Assembly (NCBI GenBank): GCA_947631535.1
Contig: CANRLU010000001.1
Coordinates: 83,532-123,755, forward strand
Length of the DNA: 40,224 nt
Origin: an uncultured Clostridia bacterium
Lineage (GTDB): Bacteria > Bacillota > Clostridia > Oscillospirales > Ruminococcaceae
Direction: 5' to 3'
Made by a program: the position numbers and the translations under genes. Under the pieces are notes generated by a model, which ran no database searches, had not been told where the DNA came from, and saw only the letters and a program-made list of their open reading frames with translations. The stretch's first letter is position 1, and every line of letters starts with the position of its first letter. This document shows, piece after piece, positions 23,009 through 32,066 of the stretch.

Positions 23009-26000
23009 ATGATGAAAAAACGCCTGCTAAGCCTTGTTCTGACTGTGCTGACGCTGTTTTCGGCGTGCTTTTCCGCCTACGCCGCAGAGGCCTCCGAAAG
23101 CGATAACGAGGTCCTGAAAGTCGGATTCTTTGCGTTTTCCGGATACCACATAATCGGAGAAGACGGCCGCAGGAGCGGCTACGGCTACGAATTTTTGCAG
23201 AGGCTCGCCATTCACGGGGGCTGGTCTTATGAATATGTCGGATACGACGGCTCTTATGCCGATTCGCTCGATATGCTGCGGAACGGCGAGGTCGATATAG
23301 TCACCTCCGTATCTAAGACCCCTGCCCGCGAAGAGGAATTTTTGTTCTCCGACCAGTCTATAGGGGTAAATTCCACCATCTTCACCGTGAAAGCCGGAAA
23401 CGACTACATTATGGAGGGCGATTATTCTACTTACAACGGCATAACCGTAGGCATGCTCGAGGGCAACTCCAAAAACGCCAACTTCGAGCGCTTTGCCGAA
23501 GAGCACTCCTTTACATTTGCGCCGATGTATTTTGCCGATCAGGACGAACTTACCGCCGCGCTCCGGAGCGGAGAAGTTGACGCCGCAGTTACCGGAAGTC
23601 TCAGGCTTCTTGAAAACGAGTGGCTGCTCGAGTCGTTCGACGCGAGCCCGTTCTACATATGCACCTCAAAAGACAACGCCGAGCTTATGAAGCGCATCAA
23701 CGCCGCGATAAACGAGATGGATCTTCATGACCCAAACTGGCGCGATATCCTTCACGAAACCTATTACGCCACCGACCGCTCGGGTGAGATCATTCTGAAC
23801 GCCGGCGAGCGGGCTTTTATAGACGATCTTAAAGCCTCGGGGAAGCCCCTGCGCGTGCTTTTCAACCCCGACCGCGTTCCCTACAGCTACTTTAAAGACG
23901 GCAGGGCCGAGGGCATACTCCCCGCGATATTTGAAGTACTTGCCGAGCGCCTCGGGTTCACTTACGAATGTATCCCCGTTGCCGACAGGAACGAATATTA
24001 CGCTCTGCGCTCATCGGGCGAGGCCGACGTTGTGCTCGACTTTACCGGCGACTACTACCTTGCCGAAGAGGAAGGCTATAAAATAACCGTCCCCTATTTC
24101 AACACCAACTTTGCGCGCCTCACTCTTGCGGATTCCGCGGGTGCAGCTTCTGTAATTGCCATTCCCGACCGCGCCGACGCCATCGACGCTCTTATTACGA
24201 GCCGCTACGGTGAGGATTCCATACTCAGGTTCGACACGGCGGAGGGCTGCATAAACGCCGTCATCGACGGCAGGGCCGACGCAGCCGTGCTTTATTCCTA
24301 CAACGCCGAATATTACGTAAGGCAGGATATCCGCAACCGACTCGCCGCAGTTGTGTTCGGCGATACATCGCTCTCTTATGCCGTCGCCAACAACGTAAGC
24401 GGCGGGAGATATCTGCTCTCGCTCCTCGATAAGGCGGCCGACAGTTTTACCGATCCCGAGCTCGACGCCATAGTCGCGCGGGAGATGGAAGCCGTCCAGC
24501 AGAGCGATATGAGCCTGACGGCGTTTTTATACCGCAACCCGCTCTACAGCATGCTCGCGGTGGGGTTCGTATTGCTGCTTATGTTCGTAATAGTGCTGCT
24601 CGTTGTGAGGACCCGCAACCAGCACCGCCTTAAGGAAAGGATCGCGCAGGCGACGAGCGAGCTCGAAAAGAAGACCGAAGAGCTCACCGAGGCGCTTCAG
24701 GCCGCAGACTCCGCCAACCGCGCCAAAACGACATTCCTGAACAATATGTCTCATGACATACGCACTCCTATGAACGCGATAATCGGCTACACCGCTCTCA
24801 CCACCGCTCATATCGACAACAAGGAGCGCGCGCAGGATTATCTTTCAAAAATAGCGCAGGCCTCAAACCACCTGCTCTCGCTTATAAACGACGTTCTGGA
24901 TATGAGCCGCATAGAATCGGGAAAAGTCACGATAAACGAACGCCCCGAGAACCTTGCTGAAATACTCCAGAGCCTGCGCAACATCATCCAGTCGGACATT
25001 CACGCGAAGAATATGGAGCTGTTTATAGACACCGTCGATGTTTCCGATGAGGAAGTCCTTTGCGACAAGCTCCGTCTCAATCAGATACTCCTTAACCTCA
25101 CCTCTAACGCTATAAAGTTCACCCCTGCGGGCGGAACGGTGGCGATAAGAGTGACCCAGAAGCCCTCGCGTTCGCCTAAGCGCGGCGTATACGAATTCAA
25201 GGTGAGCGACACCGGCATAGGAATGAGCCCCGAATTTGCAAAGACAGTCTTTGACCCGTTCACCCGCGAGCAGTCCTCGACGGTGAGCGGAATACAGGGC
25301 ACCGGCCTCGGAATGGCGATAACAAAGAACATCGTCGATATGATGGGCGGCACCATAAGCGTTGAGAGCGCGCAGGGCAAGGGCACCACCTTCACCGTTC
25401 TGCTCGAACTCGGATTCTCGGCCGATCACCGCGAAATGGGCCCGATAGAAGAGCTCGCCGGATTCAGGGGGCTCGTCGTGGACGACGACATGATCTGCTG
25501 CCAGAGCGTTTCAAAGATGCTCAGGCAGATAGGAATGAGGGCCGAATGGGCGCTTTCGGGCAAAGAGGCCATTGCAAGGACCTCCGAAGCGGTCGAGATG
25601 TCTGACCAGTTCGAGGTGTATATAGTTGACTGGTCTATGCCCGAGCTGAGCGGAATAGAGACGGTCCGCGAGATACGCAAGATAGTCGGCGACGATTCCC
25701 CGATAATCCTTATGTCGGCATACGATTGGACGGACATCGAGCAGGAAGCCCGCAATGCCGGCGTTACGGGATTTGTGAGCAAGCCGCTGTTTGCCTCTGA
25801 CCTGCACAGGACTCTTGAGCGAAGCATCGGCAAGGGTGCCAAGGAGAGTCCTTCGCCGATAAAGATAGCTTCGGAAGAGGAGAGCTTTGAGGGCAAGAGG
25901 ATACTTCTTGCCGAAGACAACGAGCTCAACCGTGAGATAGCCGCAGAGATACTCACCGAGGCGGGCTTTGAAGTTGACTGCGCCGAAAACGGCAAACAGG

Positions 26001-26281
26001 CCTACGAGGCAGTCGCTTCGGCTGCGGAGGGGCAGTATGACCTTGTGCTTATGGACATTCAGATGCCCATTATGGACGGCTATGCCGCCACTCACGCCAT
26101 ACGCGGACTGAAAGATCCTGCACTTGCGAATCTGCCGATAATTGCTATGACGGCCAACGCCTTTGAGGAAGACCGCGAACGCGCCCTTGAGGCAGGAATG
26201 AACGGGCACTTGGCAAAGCCTATAGACCTCGACAAAATGATGGCTCTGCTGCACGACCTGTTCAATAAAGAAAATAAATAA
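23009..26281 (+). CDS. Hybrid histidine kinase: two SBP sensors, HisKA, HATPase, two REC
   Basis: 1090 residues. The ATG at 23009 follows AGAAAGG; ATG 23012 is equivalent. A signal peptide (about 1-26, ending AYA) is followed by two periplasmic-type solute-binding domains (about 35-255 and 275-500; SBP_bac_3 family), one membrane helix (512-533) and a coiled coil. The kinase core has His582 in SHDIRTP, the N box in LNLTSNAIKFTP, and G boxes DTGIGMS and GTGLGMAI. Two receiver domains follow, with phospho-acceptors Asp874 (VDWSMPELSG) and Asp1016 (LMDIQMPIMDG). This is the BvgS/EvgS-like architecture with an additional REC and no HPt. It should sense an extracellular small molecule (amino acid or similar) and pass phosphate on. 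It is the first gene of the operon with DUF4956, CotH and VTC genes; no response regulator with a DNA-binding domain is nearby. Confidence 0.92.
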   Translation: MMKKRLLSLVLTVLTLFSACFSAYAAEASESDNEVLKVGFFAFSGYHIIGEDGRRSGYGYEFLQRLAIHGGWSYEYVGYDGSYADSLDMLRNGEVDIVTSVSKTPAREEEFLFSDQSIGVNSTIFTVKAGNDYIMEGDYSTYNGITVGMLEGNSKNANFERFAEEHSFTFAPMYFADQDELTAALRSGEVDAAVTGSLRLLENEWLLESFDASPFYICTSKDNAELMKRINAAINEMDLHDPNWRDILHETYYATDRSGEIILNAGERAFIDDLKASGKPLRVLFNPDRVPYSYFKDGRAEGILPAIFEVLAERLGFTYECIPVADRNEYYALRSSGEADVVLDFTGDYYLAEEEGYKITVPYFNTNFARLTLADSAGAASVIAIPDRADAIDALITSRYGEDSILRFDTAEGCINAVIDGRADAAVLYSYNAEYYVRQDIRNRLAAVVFGDTSLSYAVANNVSGGRYLLSLLDKAADSFTDPELDAIVAREMEAVQQSDMSLTAFLYRNPLYSMLAVGFVLLLMFVIVLLVVRTRNQHRLKERIAQATSELEKKTEELTEALQAADSANRAKTTFLNNMSHDIRTPMNAIIGYTALTTAHIDNKERAQDYLSKIAQASNHLLSLINDVLDMSRIESGKVTINERPENLAEILQSLRNIIQSDIHAKNMELFIDTVDVSDEEVLCDKLRLNQILLNLTSNAIKFTPAGGTVAIRVTQKPSRSPKRGVYEFKVSDTGIGMSPEFAKTVFDPFTREQSSTVSGIQGTGLGMAITKNIVDMMGGTISVESAQGKGTTFTVLLELGFSADHREMGPIEELAGFRGLVVDDDMICCQSVSKMLRQIGMRAEWALSGKEAIARTSEAVEMSDQFEVYIVDWSMPELSGIETVREIRKIVGDDSPIILMSAYDWTDIEQEARNAGVTGFVSKPLFASDLHRTLERSIGKGAKESPSPIKIASEEESFEGKRILLAEDNELNREIAAEILTEAGFEVDCAENGKQAYEAVASAAEGQYDLVLMDIQMPIMDGYAATHAIRGLKDPALANLPIIAMTANAFEEDRERALEAGMNGHLAKPIDLDKMMALLHDLFNKENK

Positions 26282-26348
26282 AACGGCAGCGCCTTAACGC
26301 GCCGAAAAATACGCCGCGCCAAAACGGCCGCATACCAGGAGGAAGAAT

Positions 26349-27020
26349 ATGACAAGATCCGAAATCATCAAATACCTTATAGCCAACAACGCCGCCGTGC
26401 CGATAGTGCAGATAGCGGCGGGGCTCTTAGTGGCGCTTTTGCTTGCGCTATGCATTTACTTCGTATACCGCAAGACCTACTCCGGCGTGATGTATTCCAA
26501 GGACTTCAACATAACCGTGCTGATGCTTTCGCTCATAACCACATTCATCATAATGATAATCGGAAGCAACCTTGCGCTGTCACTCGGCATGGTGGGCGCG
26601 CTCTCGATAATCCGCTTCAGGACCGCCGTAAAAAACAGCCGCGACGCAGCTTTCCTCTTCTGGTCAATAGGAGTGGGGCTTTCCTGCGGCACCGGAGTAT
26701 ACACCATAGGCATAATAGGCTCGGTGGTAATAGGCGCCGTTCTTCTGATATTCAACAAGATCTCGCTCTCCGAAAGAAACCCCTACCTTTTGGTTGTAAA
26801 CGGGCAGAAGATAGACCACGAAAAGCTCGAAGACTTCCTTAAGGCCAACTGTCAGCGCTTTGTTCTGAGAATGACCAACCAAAGCTCGGGCAGCGTGGAA
26901 TGTACATACGAACTGCTGTTCAAGTGCTCTACCGGCGACTTCGTCGGCAGGCTTCAGGAGGCCTTCCCCGACGCCGATATGCACCTGCTCTCGTATCAGG
27001 GGGAGCTTGGGGGTGAATGA
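26349..27020 (+). CDS. DUF4956 membrane protein
   Basis: 223 residues with a strong AGGAGG site before ATG 26349. Membrane segments lie at about 18-39, 54-74 and 103-135, then a soluble C-terminal domain. The SLGMVGALSIIRFRT segment (78-92) followed by DAAFLFWSIGVGLSCGTG (99-116) is the DUF4956 hallmark. The function of this family is unknown. It is commonly encoded beside VTC-domain and CotH-domain proteins, as here, and is presumed to be a membrane partner of the polyphosphate-type enzyme. It is 67 bp after the kinase, with no terminator between, and overlaps the next gene by ATGA. Confidence 0.88.
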   Translation: MTRSEIIKYLIANNAAVPIVQIAAGLLVALLLALCIYFVYRKTYSGVMYSKDFNITVLMLSLITTFIIMIIGSNLALSLGMVGALSIIRFRTAVKNSRDAAFLFWSIGVGLSCGTGVYTIGIIGSVVIGAVLLIFNKISLSERNPYLLVVNGQKIDHEKLEDFLKANCQRFVLRMTNQSSGSVECTYELLFKCSTGDFVGRLQEAFPDADMHLLSYQGELGGE

Positions 27021-29242
27021 CCGCTATGGTCAGGCGTTCTGACGTTGCAATTTTTTCGCTCGCGGCTCTGCTGCTTGCCGTCCTTGTATTCATAGGGCTG
27101 CGCGTTGAACCCTCCGAGCAGGCTTTATGCATAAACGAGCTTTTGCCGAACGGCTCGATACTTCTTGCCGACGGCGAAGAGGCCACCGAATGGATAGAGC
27201 TTTATAACGGCACCGACGAGACCGTCGCATTAAAGGGCTGCGGCCTTTCGGACGACCCCGACGAGCCCTTTAAGTACGTCTTCGGGGACATCTCGATAGC
27301 CCCGAAGGGATTTCTGCTGCTCGGCACAACGGATACCGACAAAAGGATCTCCCCCGACGCCGTGATAAATTTCAGGCTCGGCTCAAGAGGGGGCGTCGTC
27401 GTTCTCACCGCGCCCGACGGCAGCACCATAGACAGATTTGAATATCAGCAGTGCTACAACGAAATACCCTACGGCCGCGCCTACGACGGCGGCAGGCCCG
27501 CCTTGCTGAACAACGCCACTCCCGGCTACAGCAACTCCGCCTCGACGGTATCGCGCTACGTGACCGAGACCGTAAACAAAGAGCGCCCCTCTTTTTCCTG
27601 CCCGGGAGGGTTTTACAACGAGCCATTTTATCTTGAGATAGAGCACCCCGAGGGCACCTCGGTGTATTACACCACCGACGGCTCCGTCCCCGACTTCACC
27701 TCAAAGCTCTATGACGGCCCGCTGTTCATTGAGGACGCATCGCCGCTGCCCAACCGCTATGCGGGCATTTCGACCACTCACTACACAAGGCTTACCACCG
27801 AATTTGCTGCCGAGCCCGTCACAAAGGGCACCGTGATACGCGCGCGAATATGCCGCGACGGCTATCTTTCGGAATACACCGCCGACGCAACTTACTTCGT
27901 GGGCATAGAGCCGACCGTTACCGCCGTTTCGATAATCACCGACCCCGACAATCTATTCGGATACTACAACGGCATATATACCCGCGGAGTACTCGGCGAC
28001 TACGGACCCTTTACCAAGCCAAATTATACCGACGGCAATAAGAATTACATAGGAAACTACACCGTCAGGGGAAAGGAAGCCGCAAGGCCCGCAAGCGTAG
28101 AGATTTTTGAAGATGCGTCGGGCTACAGGGCATCGGGGCAGAGCTGCGAAATACGCATAAACGGCGGACCCGCAGGCGCAGTCGAGCAGGTAAAGTCGCT
28201 CAGGCTCTACGCGACCTCAAAATACGGCGATAAAAACAGCTTTGACATAAACTTCGACTATTCCTGCGAGGCTCCCGTTTACACCTGCCAGCTCGTTCTG
28301 CGCACAAAGAGAAACTTTGTTACCGGCGCCCTTGAAGACGTTATATCCTCGGTGCCTTTTCTCGACGACGGCATTTACGTTCAGTGCTTCGAGCCCGCTG
28401 CGCTTTACATCAACGGCGAATACTGGGGCATCACCGCCCTTCGCGAAAGGATAAACGGCGCGTCCGTCGCCGAAAGATACGGCATCGCTAAAAATAACCT
28501 CGCGCTCCTCAAAATAGGAGACAGACAGGTAAATCTCGTCGAGGGAAGCGAAGAAGACCTTGAAGACTATCAAAGTCTTATCAACTATTCTCAGTCGCAC
28601 GATATGACCCTTGAGGAGAGCTATAACTACATCGCCGACAGAATAGACATCGACAGCTTTATCCGCCAGCAGCTCATACACATATACTACTGCTGCTACG
28701 ACTGGCCAGACAACAATATAAGAATGTTCCGCTCGAAAACCGCAGACCCCGACAATCCCTATGCCGACGGCAAGTGGCACTATGTCCTTTACGACATGGA
28801 CCGCGCCTGCATCTTTTACGAGCACAACACCCTTTTGTACGCGATGGGGTATATATCCGAACGCGGAGAGTTCTGGGACGGCCCCGAACCCGGGGAGTGG
28901 AGCATATCGCTCTTCCGCGGGCTTATGGACAACGCAGAGTTCCGCGCGCGCTTTCTCGAGATATATAAGGAATACCGCGCGGAGAAGTTCACGGCGGAAT
29001 ATATGAACGGACTCCTCGACGACATACTCAACAGCTACGGCGAGGAATTTCAGCACCATACTGACCGCTGGACGGCAACACCCAACCTTCTCGGAAAGAT
29101 AATGGGCGAGGAGAGCTCGGCGCCCGAAGGTCAGGAGAAGATAGAGCAAATACGGGAATTCTTCGACAAGCGCCTATCCTATATGGACTCCTATATGGAG
29201 GACTTCTACGCGAGCAAGGGAGAGGATATCATATGGGAGTGA
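27017..29242 (+). CDS. Lamin-tail/CotH-kinase protein, membrane anchored
   Basis: 741 residues. One N-terminal membrane segment (about 10-29) leads to an exported lamin-tail domain (about 37-150, with INELLPNG and ATEWIELYNGT), a chitobiase-type beta-sandwich (about 190-295, YYTTDGSVPD) and a CotH kinase domain (about 300-700). CotH features seen are RINGGPAG, KSLRLYA, YINGEYWGITALRERI (464-479), DWPDNN (562-567) and LYDMDRA (591-597). CotH proteins are atypical kinases; Bacillus CotH phosphorylates spore-coat proteins. The best start is ATG 27017 (overlapping the upstream stop) or ATG 27026, nine bases after GGGGG. The gene lies in the operon with DUF4956 and VTC, so the substrate may be an extracytoplasmic protein rather than spore coat. 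Confidence 0.88.
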   Translation: MTAMVRRSDVAIFSLAALLLAVLVFIGLRVEPSEQALCINELLPNGSILLADGEEATEWIELYNGTDETVALKGCGLSDDPDEPFKYVFGDISIAPKGFLLLGTTDTDKRISPDAVINFRLGSRGGVVVLTAPDGSTIDRFEYQQCYNEIPYGRAYDGGRPALLNNATPGYSNSASTVSRYVTETVNKERPSFSCPGGFYNEPFYLEIEHPEGTSVYYTTDGSVPDFTSKLYDGPLFIEDASPLPNRYAGISTTHYTRLTTEFAAEPVTKGTVIRARICRDGYLSEYTADATYFVGIEPTVTAVSIITDPDNLFGYYNGIYTRGVLGDYGPFTKPNYTDGNKNYIGNYTVRGKEAARPASVEIFEDASGYRASGQSCEIRINGGPAGAVEQVKSLRLYATSKYGDKNSFDINFDYSCEAPVYTCQLVLRTKRNFVTGALEDVISSVPFLDDGIYVQCFEPAALYINGEYWGITALRERINGASVAERYGIAKNNLALLKIGDRQVNLVEGSEEDLEDYQSLINYSQSHDMTLEESYNYIADRIDIDSFIRQQLIHIYYCCYDWPDNNIRMFRSKTADPDNPYADGKWHYVLYDMDRACIFYEHNTLLYAMGYISERGEFWDGPEPGEWSISLFRGLMDNAEFRARFLEIYKEYRAEKFTAEYMNGLLDDILNSYGEEFQHHTDRWTATPNLLGKIMGEESSAPEGQEKIEQIREFFDKRLSYMDSYMEDFYASKGEDIIWE

Positions 29243-29934
29243 AGCCCGTTTACCGCCACGAGGACAAGTTTCTCATAAACTATGTGCAGTATGTAAAGGT
29301 GAAGCAGGCCGTATCCGCCGTCATGAAGCGCGACATTCACGCCGCCGACGGCAAGGGATACACCATTCGCAGCCTTTATTTCGACACCCCTTTTAATCGC
29401 GACTACCACGAAAAGGAGGACGGCACCGACGTGCGCCGAAAGCTCCGTCTGCGCGCATACGGCTCGGCCTCAGGGCCGTTCAAGCTCGAAATAAAGCACC
29501 GCAGAGAGGGCGGGATATTCAAAGAGAGCGTTACCCTTAAGCGCGAAGACGCCGAAAAGCTGATTATCCGCGGGGCAGACCCTGCCTTTCTTCTCGACCT
29601 TCCATCTCCCGCCGCCGCGAATATCTACCGCCTCTTTAAGACGGCAGGATATCTTCCCGCCGCCATTATAGACTACGAGCGCGAAGCGTTCACGCTGCCT
29701 TTCTTTGAAACGCGCGTCACCTTTGACCGCAGCATAAGAACGAGCGGCGAAACGGAAAGGTTCTTCGAGCCCGAGCTCGGGCTTATTCCCGTATTCCCGC
29801 CCGACGAGATAGTTCTCGAAGTGAAATATAACCACATGTTCCCCTCTTTTCTCAAACCGCTCACCGGTATCGCCGAGGGGCAGGAGATGTCTATAAGCAA
29901 ATACTATTACGCCCGACTCCTGCTCGGACGATAG
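29233..29934 (+). CDS. VTC-domain polyphosphate polymerase-like protein
   Basis: 233 residues, essentially one VTC domain (triphosphate-tunnel fold). Charged tunnel residues characteristic of the family are visible: Arg8, Glu10 and Lys12 (YRHEDKF), Arg46 (IRSLYFDT), Arg69-Arg74 (RRKLRLR), Glu86 and Lys88 (LEIKH), an F-E-x-R-V-T-F-D-R segment, and a terminal EVKYN. In yeast the VTC4 catalytic domain makes inorganic polyphosphate from ATP; bacterial stand-alone versions are inferred to do the same, facing the cytoplasm, often with DUF4956. It starts 10 bp inside the CotH gene (ATG after GGGAGAGGA), so the three are translationally coupled. A short GTG start at 29239 is a less likely alternative. 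Confidence 0.9.
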   Translation: MGVKPVYRHEDKFLINYVQYVKVKQAVSAVMKRDIHAADGKGYTIRSLYFDTPFNRDYHEKEDGTDVRRKLRLRAYGSASGPFKLEIKHRREGGIFKESVTLKREDAEKLIIRGADPAFLLDLPSPAAANIYRLFKTAGYLPAAIIDYEREAFTLPFFETRVTFDRSIRTSGETERFFEPELGLIPVFPPDEIVLEVKYNHMFPSFLKPLTGIAEGQEMSISKYYYARLLLGR

Positions 29935-29951
29935 CCAAAAGCACACAAAAA

Positions 29952-29972
29952 AGCACCGGTCTGACCGGTGCT
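29952..29972. terminator. Bidirectional intrinsic terminator
   Basis: A 9-bp perfect stem (AGCACCGGT with ACCGGTGCT) and CTG loop. It is followed by ATTTTATTT on the plus strand and by TTTTTT on the minus strand. It ends the VTC operon (17 bp after its stop) and the arginine operon (23 bp after argD); it is stronger on the minus strand. Confidence 0.9.
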
Positions 29973-29995
29973 ATTTTATTTGATCCTTATTTTAT

Positions 29996-31174
29996 TCAGA
30001 AGCTTTCAAGGGACTTTTCAAGCGCCGCGAGCGCTTCGTCGAGCTCCGCATAGGTTATCGTGAGCGGCGGCAGAAGTCTTACCTTTGCCTTTGCCGTTAA
30101 AAGCAGCGCGCCGTTTGCAATTCCCGCTTTCACGACGTCCGCCGACTTTATGCCGTCCGCAAGCTCGATGCCGAGCATTAGTCCCATTCCGGCTATCCCC
30201 GAAACGTGGGGCATTTTCAGCACGCGCTCCCTGATATATTCGCCCTTTTTGACTACCTCCGCGAGGAAGCCCTCGTCGAGGCGGTTTATTATCTCAACGG
30301 CGCCCGAGCAGGCTATCGGGTTTCCTCCGAATGTGGTGGCGTGGTCGCCGGGAGAGAAAACATTCTCCACCTTTTCTCCGAAGAGCACCGCCGCGAGCGG
30401 AAGCCCTCCGCCTATCCCCTTTGCGGAAGTCACGAGGTCGGGCCTTATGCCGTACTGCTCGAAGCAGTAGAGGCTCCCCGTCCGGCCGACACCGGTCTGG
30501 ACCTCGTCGATAATAAGCAGTATGTCGTTTTCACGGCAGAATTTCTCGGCTTCAAGGACAAATTCCCTGTCTACGGGCAGCACTCCGCCCTCGCCCTGAA
30601 TGAGCTCCATCATCACCGCGCAGACGCCCTCTGACTTCGCCGTAAGTTCCGCGATGCTGCCCGCTTCAACGAAGTCGAAACCCTCGGTGAACGGGAAGAA
30701 GTAGTTATGAAAGACGTCCTGACCCGTTGCTGAAAGGGTGGTCACGGTGCGCCCGTGGAAGGAGTTTTTGAGGGTGAGGATCTTGCTCCTGCCCTCGCCG
30801 TATTTCATAAAGGAATACTTTCGCGCGGCTTTTATGGCGCCCTCGTTGGCTTCGGCGCCGCTGTTGGCAAAGAACACCTTCTTCATTCCTGTGCGCTTGC
30901 AGAGGAGCTCGGCGAGCTTTCCGCAGGGCTCGGTGTAATATAGGTTCGAGATGTGCTGGAGCTTTCCGAGCTGCTCGGTAACGGCTTTTATCCAGCCTTC
31001 GTCGCAGAAGCCGAGGGAATTTACCCCTATTCCGCTCGTCATATCAATGTAGCGGCGGCCGTCGGCGTCGAAACAGACTGCGTTTCTGCCCGAAGTTATC
31101 GCTACCGGAAAACGCCCGTATGTGTGCGCGACATATTCGCTGTCGCGGCGCTGTATAGTGTCAAAATTGCTCAT
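29996..31174 (-). CDS. argD: Acetylornithine aminotransferase
   Basis: 392 residues, class-III PLP aminotransferase. It converts N-acetylglutamate semialdehyde and glutamate to N-acetylornithine and 2-oxoglutarate. The PLP lysine is Lys252 in SAKGIGGGLPLAAV; phosphate and ring contacts lie in SGAEANEGAIK (about 104-114), SFHGRT and IIDEVQTG. Length matches ArgD and ATG 31174 sits 4 bp after the argB stop, so it is the last gene of an argCJBD operon, ending at the bidirectional terminator. The related enzymes acting on succinylornithine or GABA are excluded by the operon context. Confidence 0.96.
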   Translation of the reverse strand: MSNFDTIQRRDSEYVAHTYGRFPVAITSGRNAVCFDADGRRYIDMTSGIGVNSLGFCDEGWIKAVTEQLGKLQHISNLYYTEPCGKLAELLCKRTGMKKVFFANSGAEANEGAIKAARKYSFMKYGEGRSKILTLKNSFHGRTVTTLSATGQDVFHNYFFPFTEGFDFVEAGSIAELTAKSEGVCAVMMELIQGEGGVLPVDREFVLEAEKFCRENDILLIIDEVQTGVGRTGSLYCFEQYGIRPDLVTSAKGIGGGLPLAAVLFGEKVENVFSPGDHATTFGGNPIACSGAVEIINRLDEGFLAEVVKKGEYIRERVLKMPHVSGIAGMGLMLGIELADGIKSADVVKAGIANGALLLTAKAKVRLLPPLTITYAELDEALAALEKSLESF

Positions 31175-31178
31175 AACG

Positions 31179-32045
31179 TCACCTTGTGAAAAGAGTTCCT
31201 ATGCCCTCGTCAGAGAACATCTCTATCAGTATCGAATGTTCTATTCTGCCGTCTATCATAACGGCCTTTTTGACGCCGTTTTCAAGCGCCTTTACGCAGC
31301 TCTGGACCTTCGGTATCATTCCGCCCGATATTATCCCCTGCTCCGTGAGCCCCGGGACCTCCGAGAGCTTTACCTCTGGTATCATAGAATCGGGGTAGTT
31401 TATGTCGCGCATAAGGCCGCGTATATCGGTCAGGGTGATGAGGTTTTCGGCTCCGAGAGCTGCCGCTATCTCGGCGGCAGCGGTGTCGGCATTTATGTTG
31501 TATACCTGACCGTTTTTGTCAGACCCGACCGTTGCGATAACGGGTATGTAGCGGTTGTAGATAGCGTTGGCGAGCGGCTGAGGGTCGATATCGACGATTT
31601 CGCCGACAAAGCCGAGGTCTTTGCCGCTGTCGAGCTTTTTGGCCTTTATCATACCGCCGTCTATCCCGCAGAATCCGAGAGCCTTGCCCCCGCACTGCCC
31701 GATGAGTGAAACGAGGTCCTTGTTTATCTTGCCGGCGAGGACCATCTGCACGACCTCTGCCGTTTCGGCGTCGGTATATCTCAAGCCGTCAATAAAGCGG
31801 CTCTGCTTTCCGAGAGCTTTTAGGGTCTCGGTTATCTCGGGTCCTCCGCCGTGAACGAGCACCACTCTCACTCCTATGAGCGAAAGAAGCACGATGTCGC
31901 TCATAACGGCTCTTTTAAGCTCGGGGTTTATCATCGCGTTGCCGCCGTATTTCACGACGACCACCCGCCCCGTATACTTCTGGATATATGGCAGTGCGCT
32001 TATAAGCACCTGCGCCTGCAATCCCGTAGAGATATTGTCGCTCAT
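31179..32045 (-). CDS. argB: Acetylglutamate kinase
   Basis: 288 residues, amino-acid-kinase family. It phosphorylates N-acetylglutamate, normally the committed and arginine-inhibited step. Seen motifs: VVKYGGNAM near the N-terminus (ATP phosphate contact), VLVHGGGPEIT, and NINADTAAAEIA followed by LTDIRGL (nucleotide site). The N-terminal helix before VVKYGG, which in feedback-inhibited hexameric enzymes takes part in oligomer formation, is present. ATG 32045 lies 21 bp after argJ. Feedback inhibition by arginine is likely but not proven from sequence. Confidence 0.97.
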   Translation of the reverse strand: MSDNISTGLQAQVLISALPYIQKYTGRVVVVKYGGNAMINPELKRAVMSDIVLLSLIGVRVVLVHGGGPEITETLKALGKQSRFIDGLRYTDAETAEVVQMVLAGKINKDLVSLIGQCGGKALGFCGIDGGMIKAKKLDSGKDLGFVGEIVDIDPQPLANAIYNRYIPVIATVGSDKNGQVYNINADTAAAEIAAALGAENLITLTDIRGLMRDINYPDSMIPEVKLSEVPGLTEQGIISGGMIPKVQSCVKALENGVKKAVMIDGRIEHSILIEMFSDEGIGTLFTR

Positions 32046-32066
32046 AAAATGCTCTCTCCTTTTTTA

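Noticed and set aside
25511-26254. 247-codon minus-strand frame opposite the kinase receiver domains
   Set aside because: Shadow frame from GC-biased coding; the plus strand carries complete receiver domains.
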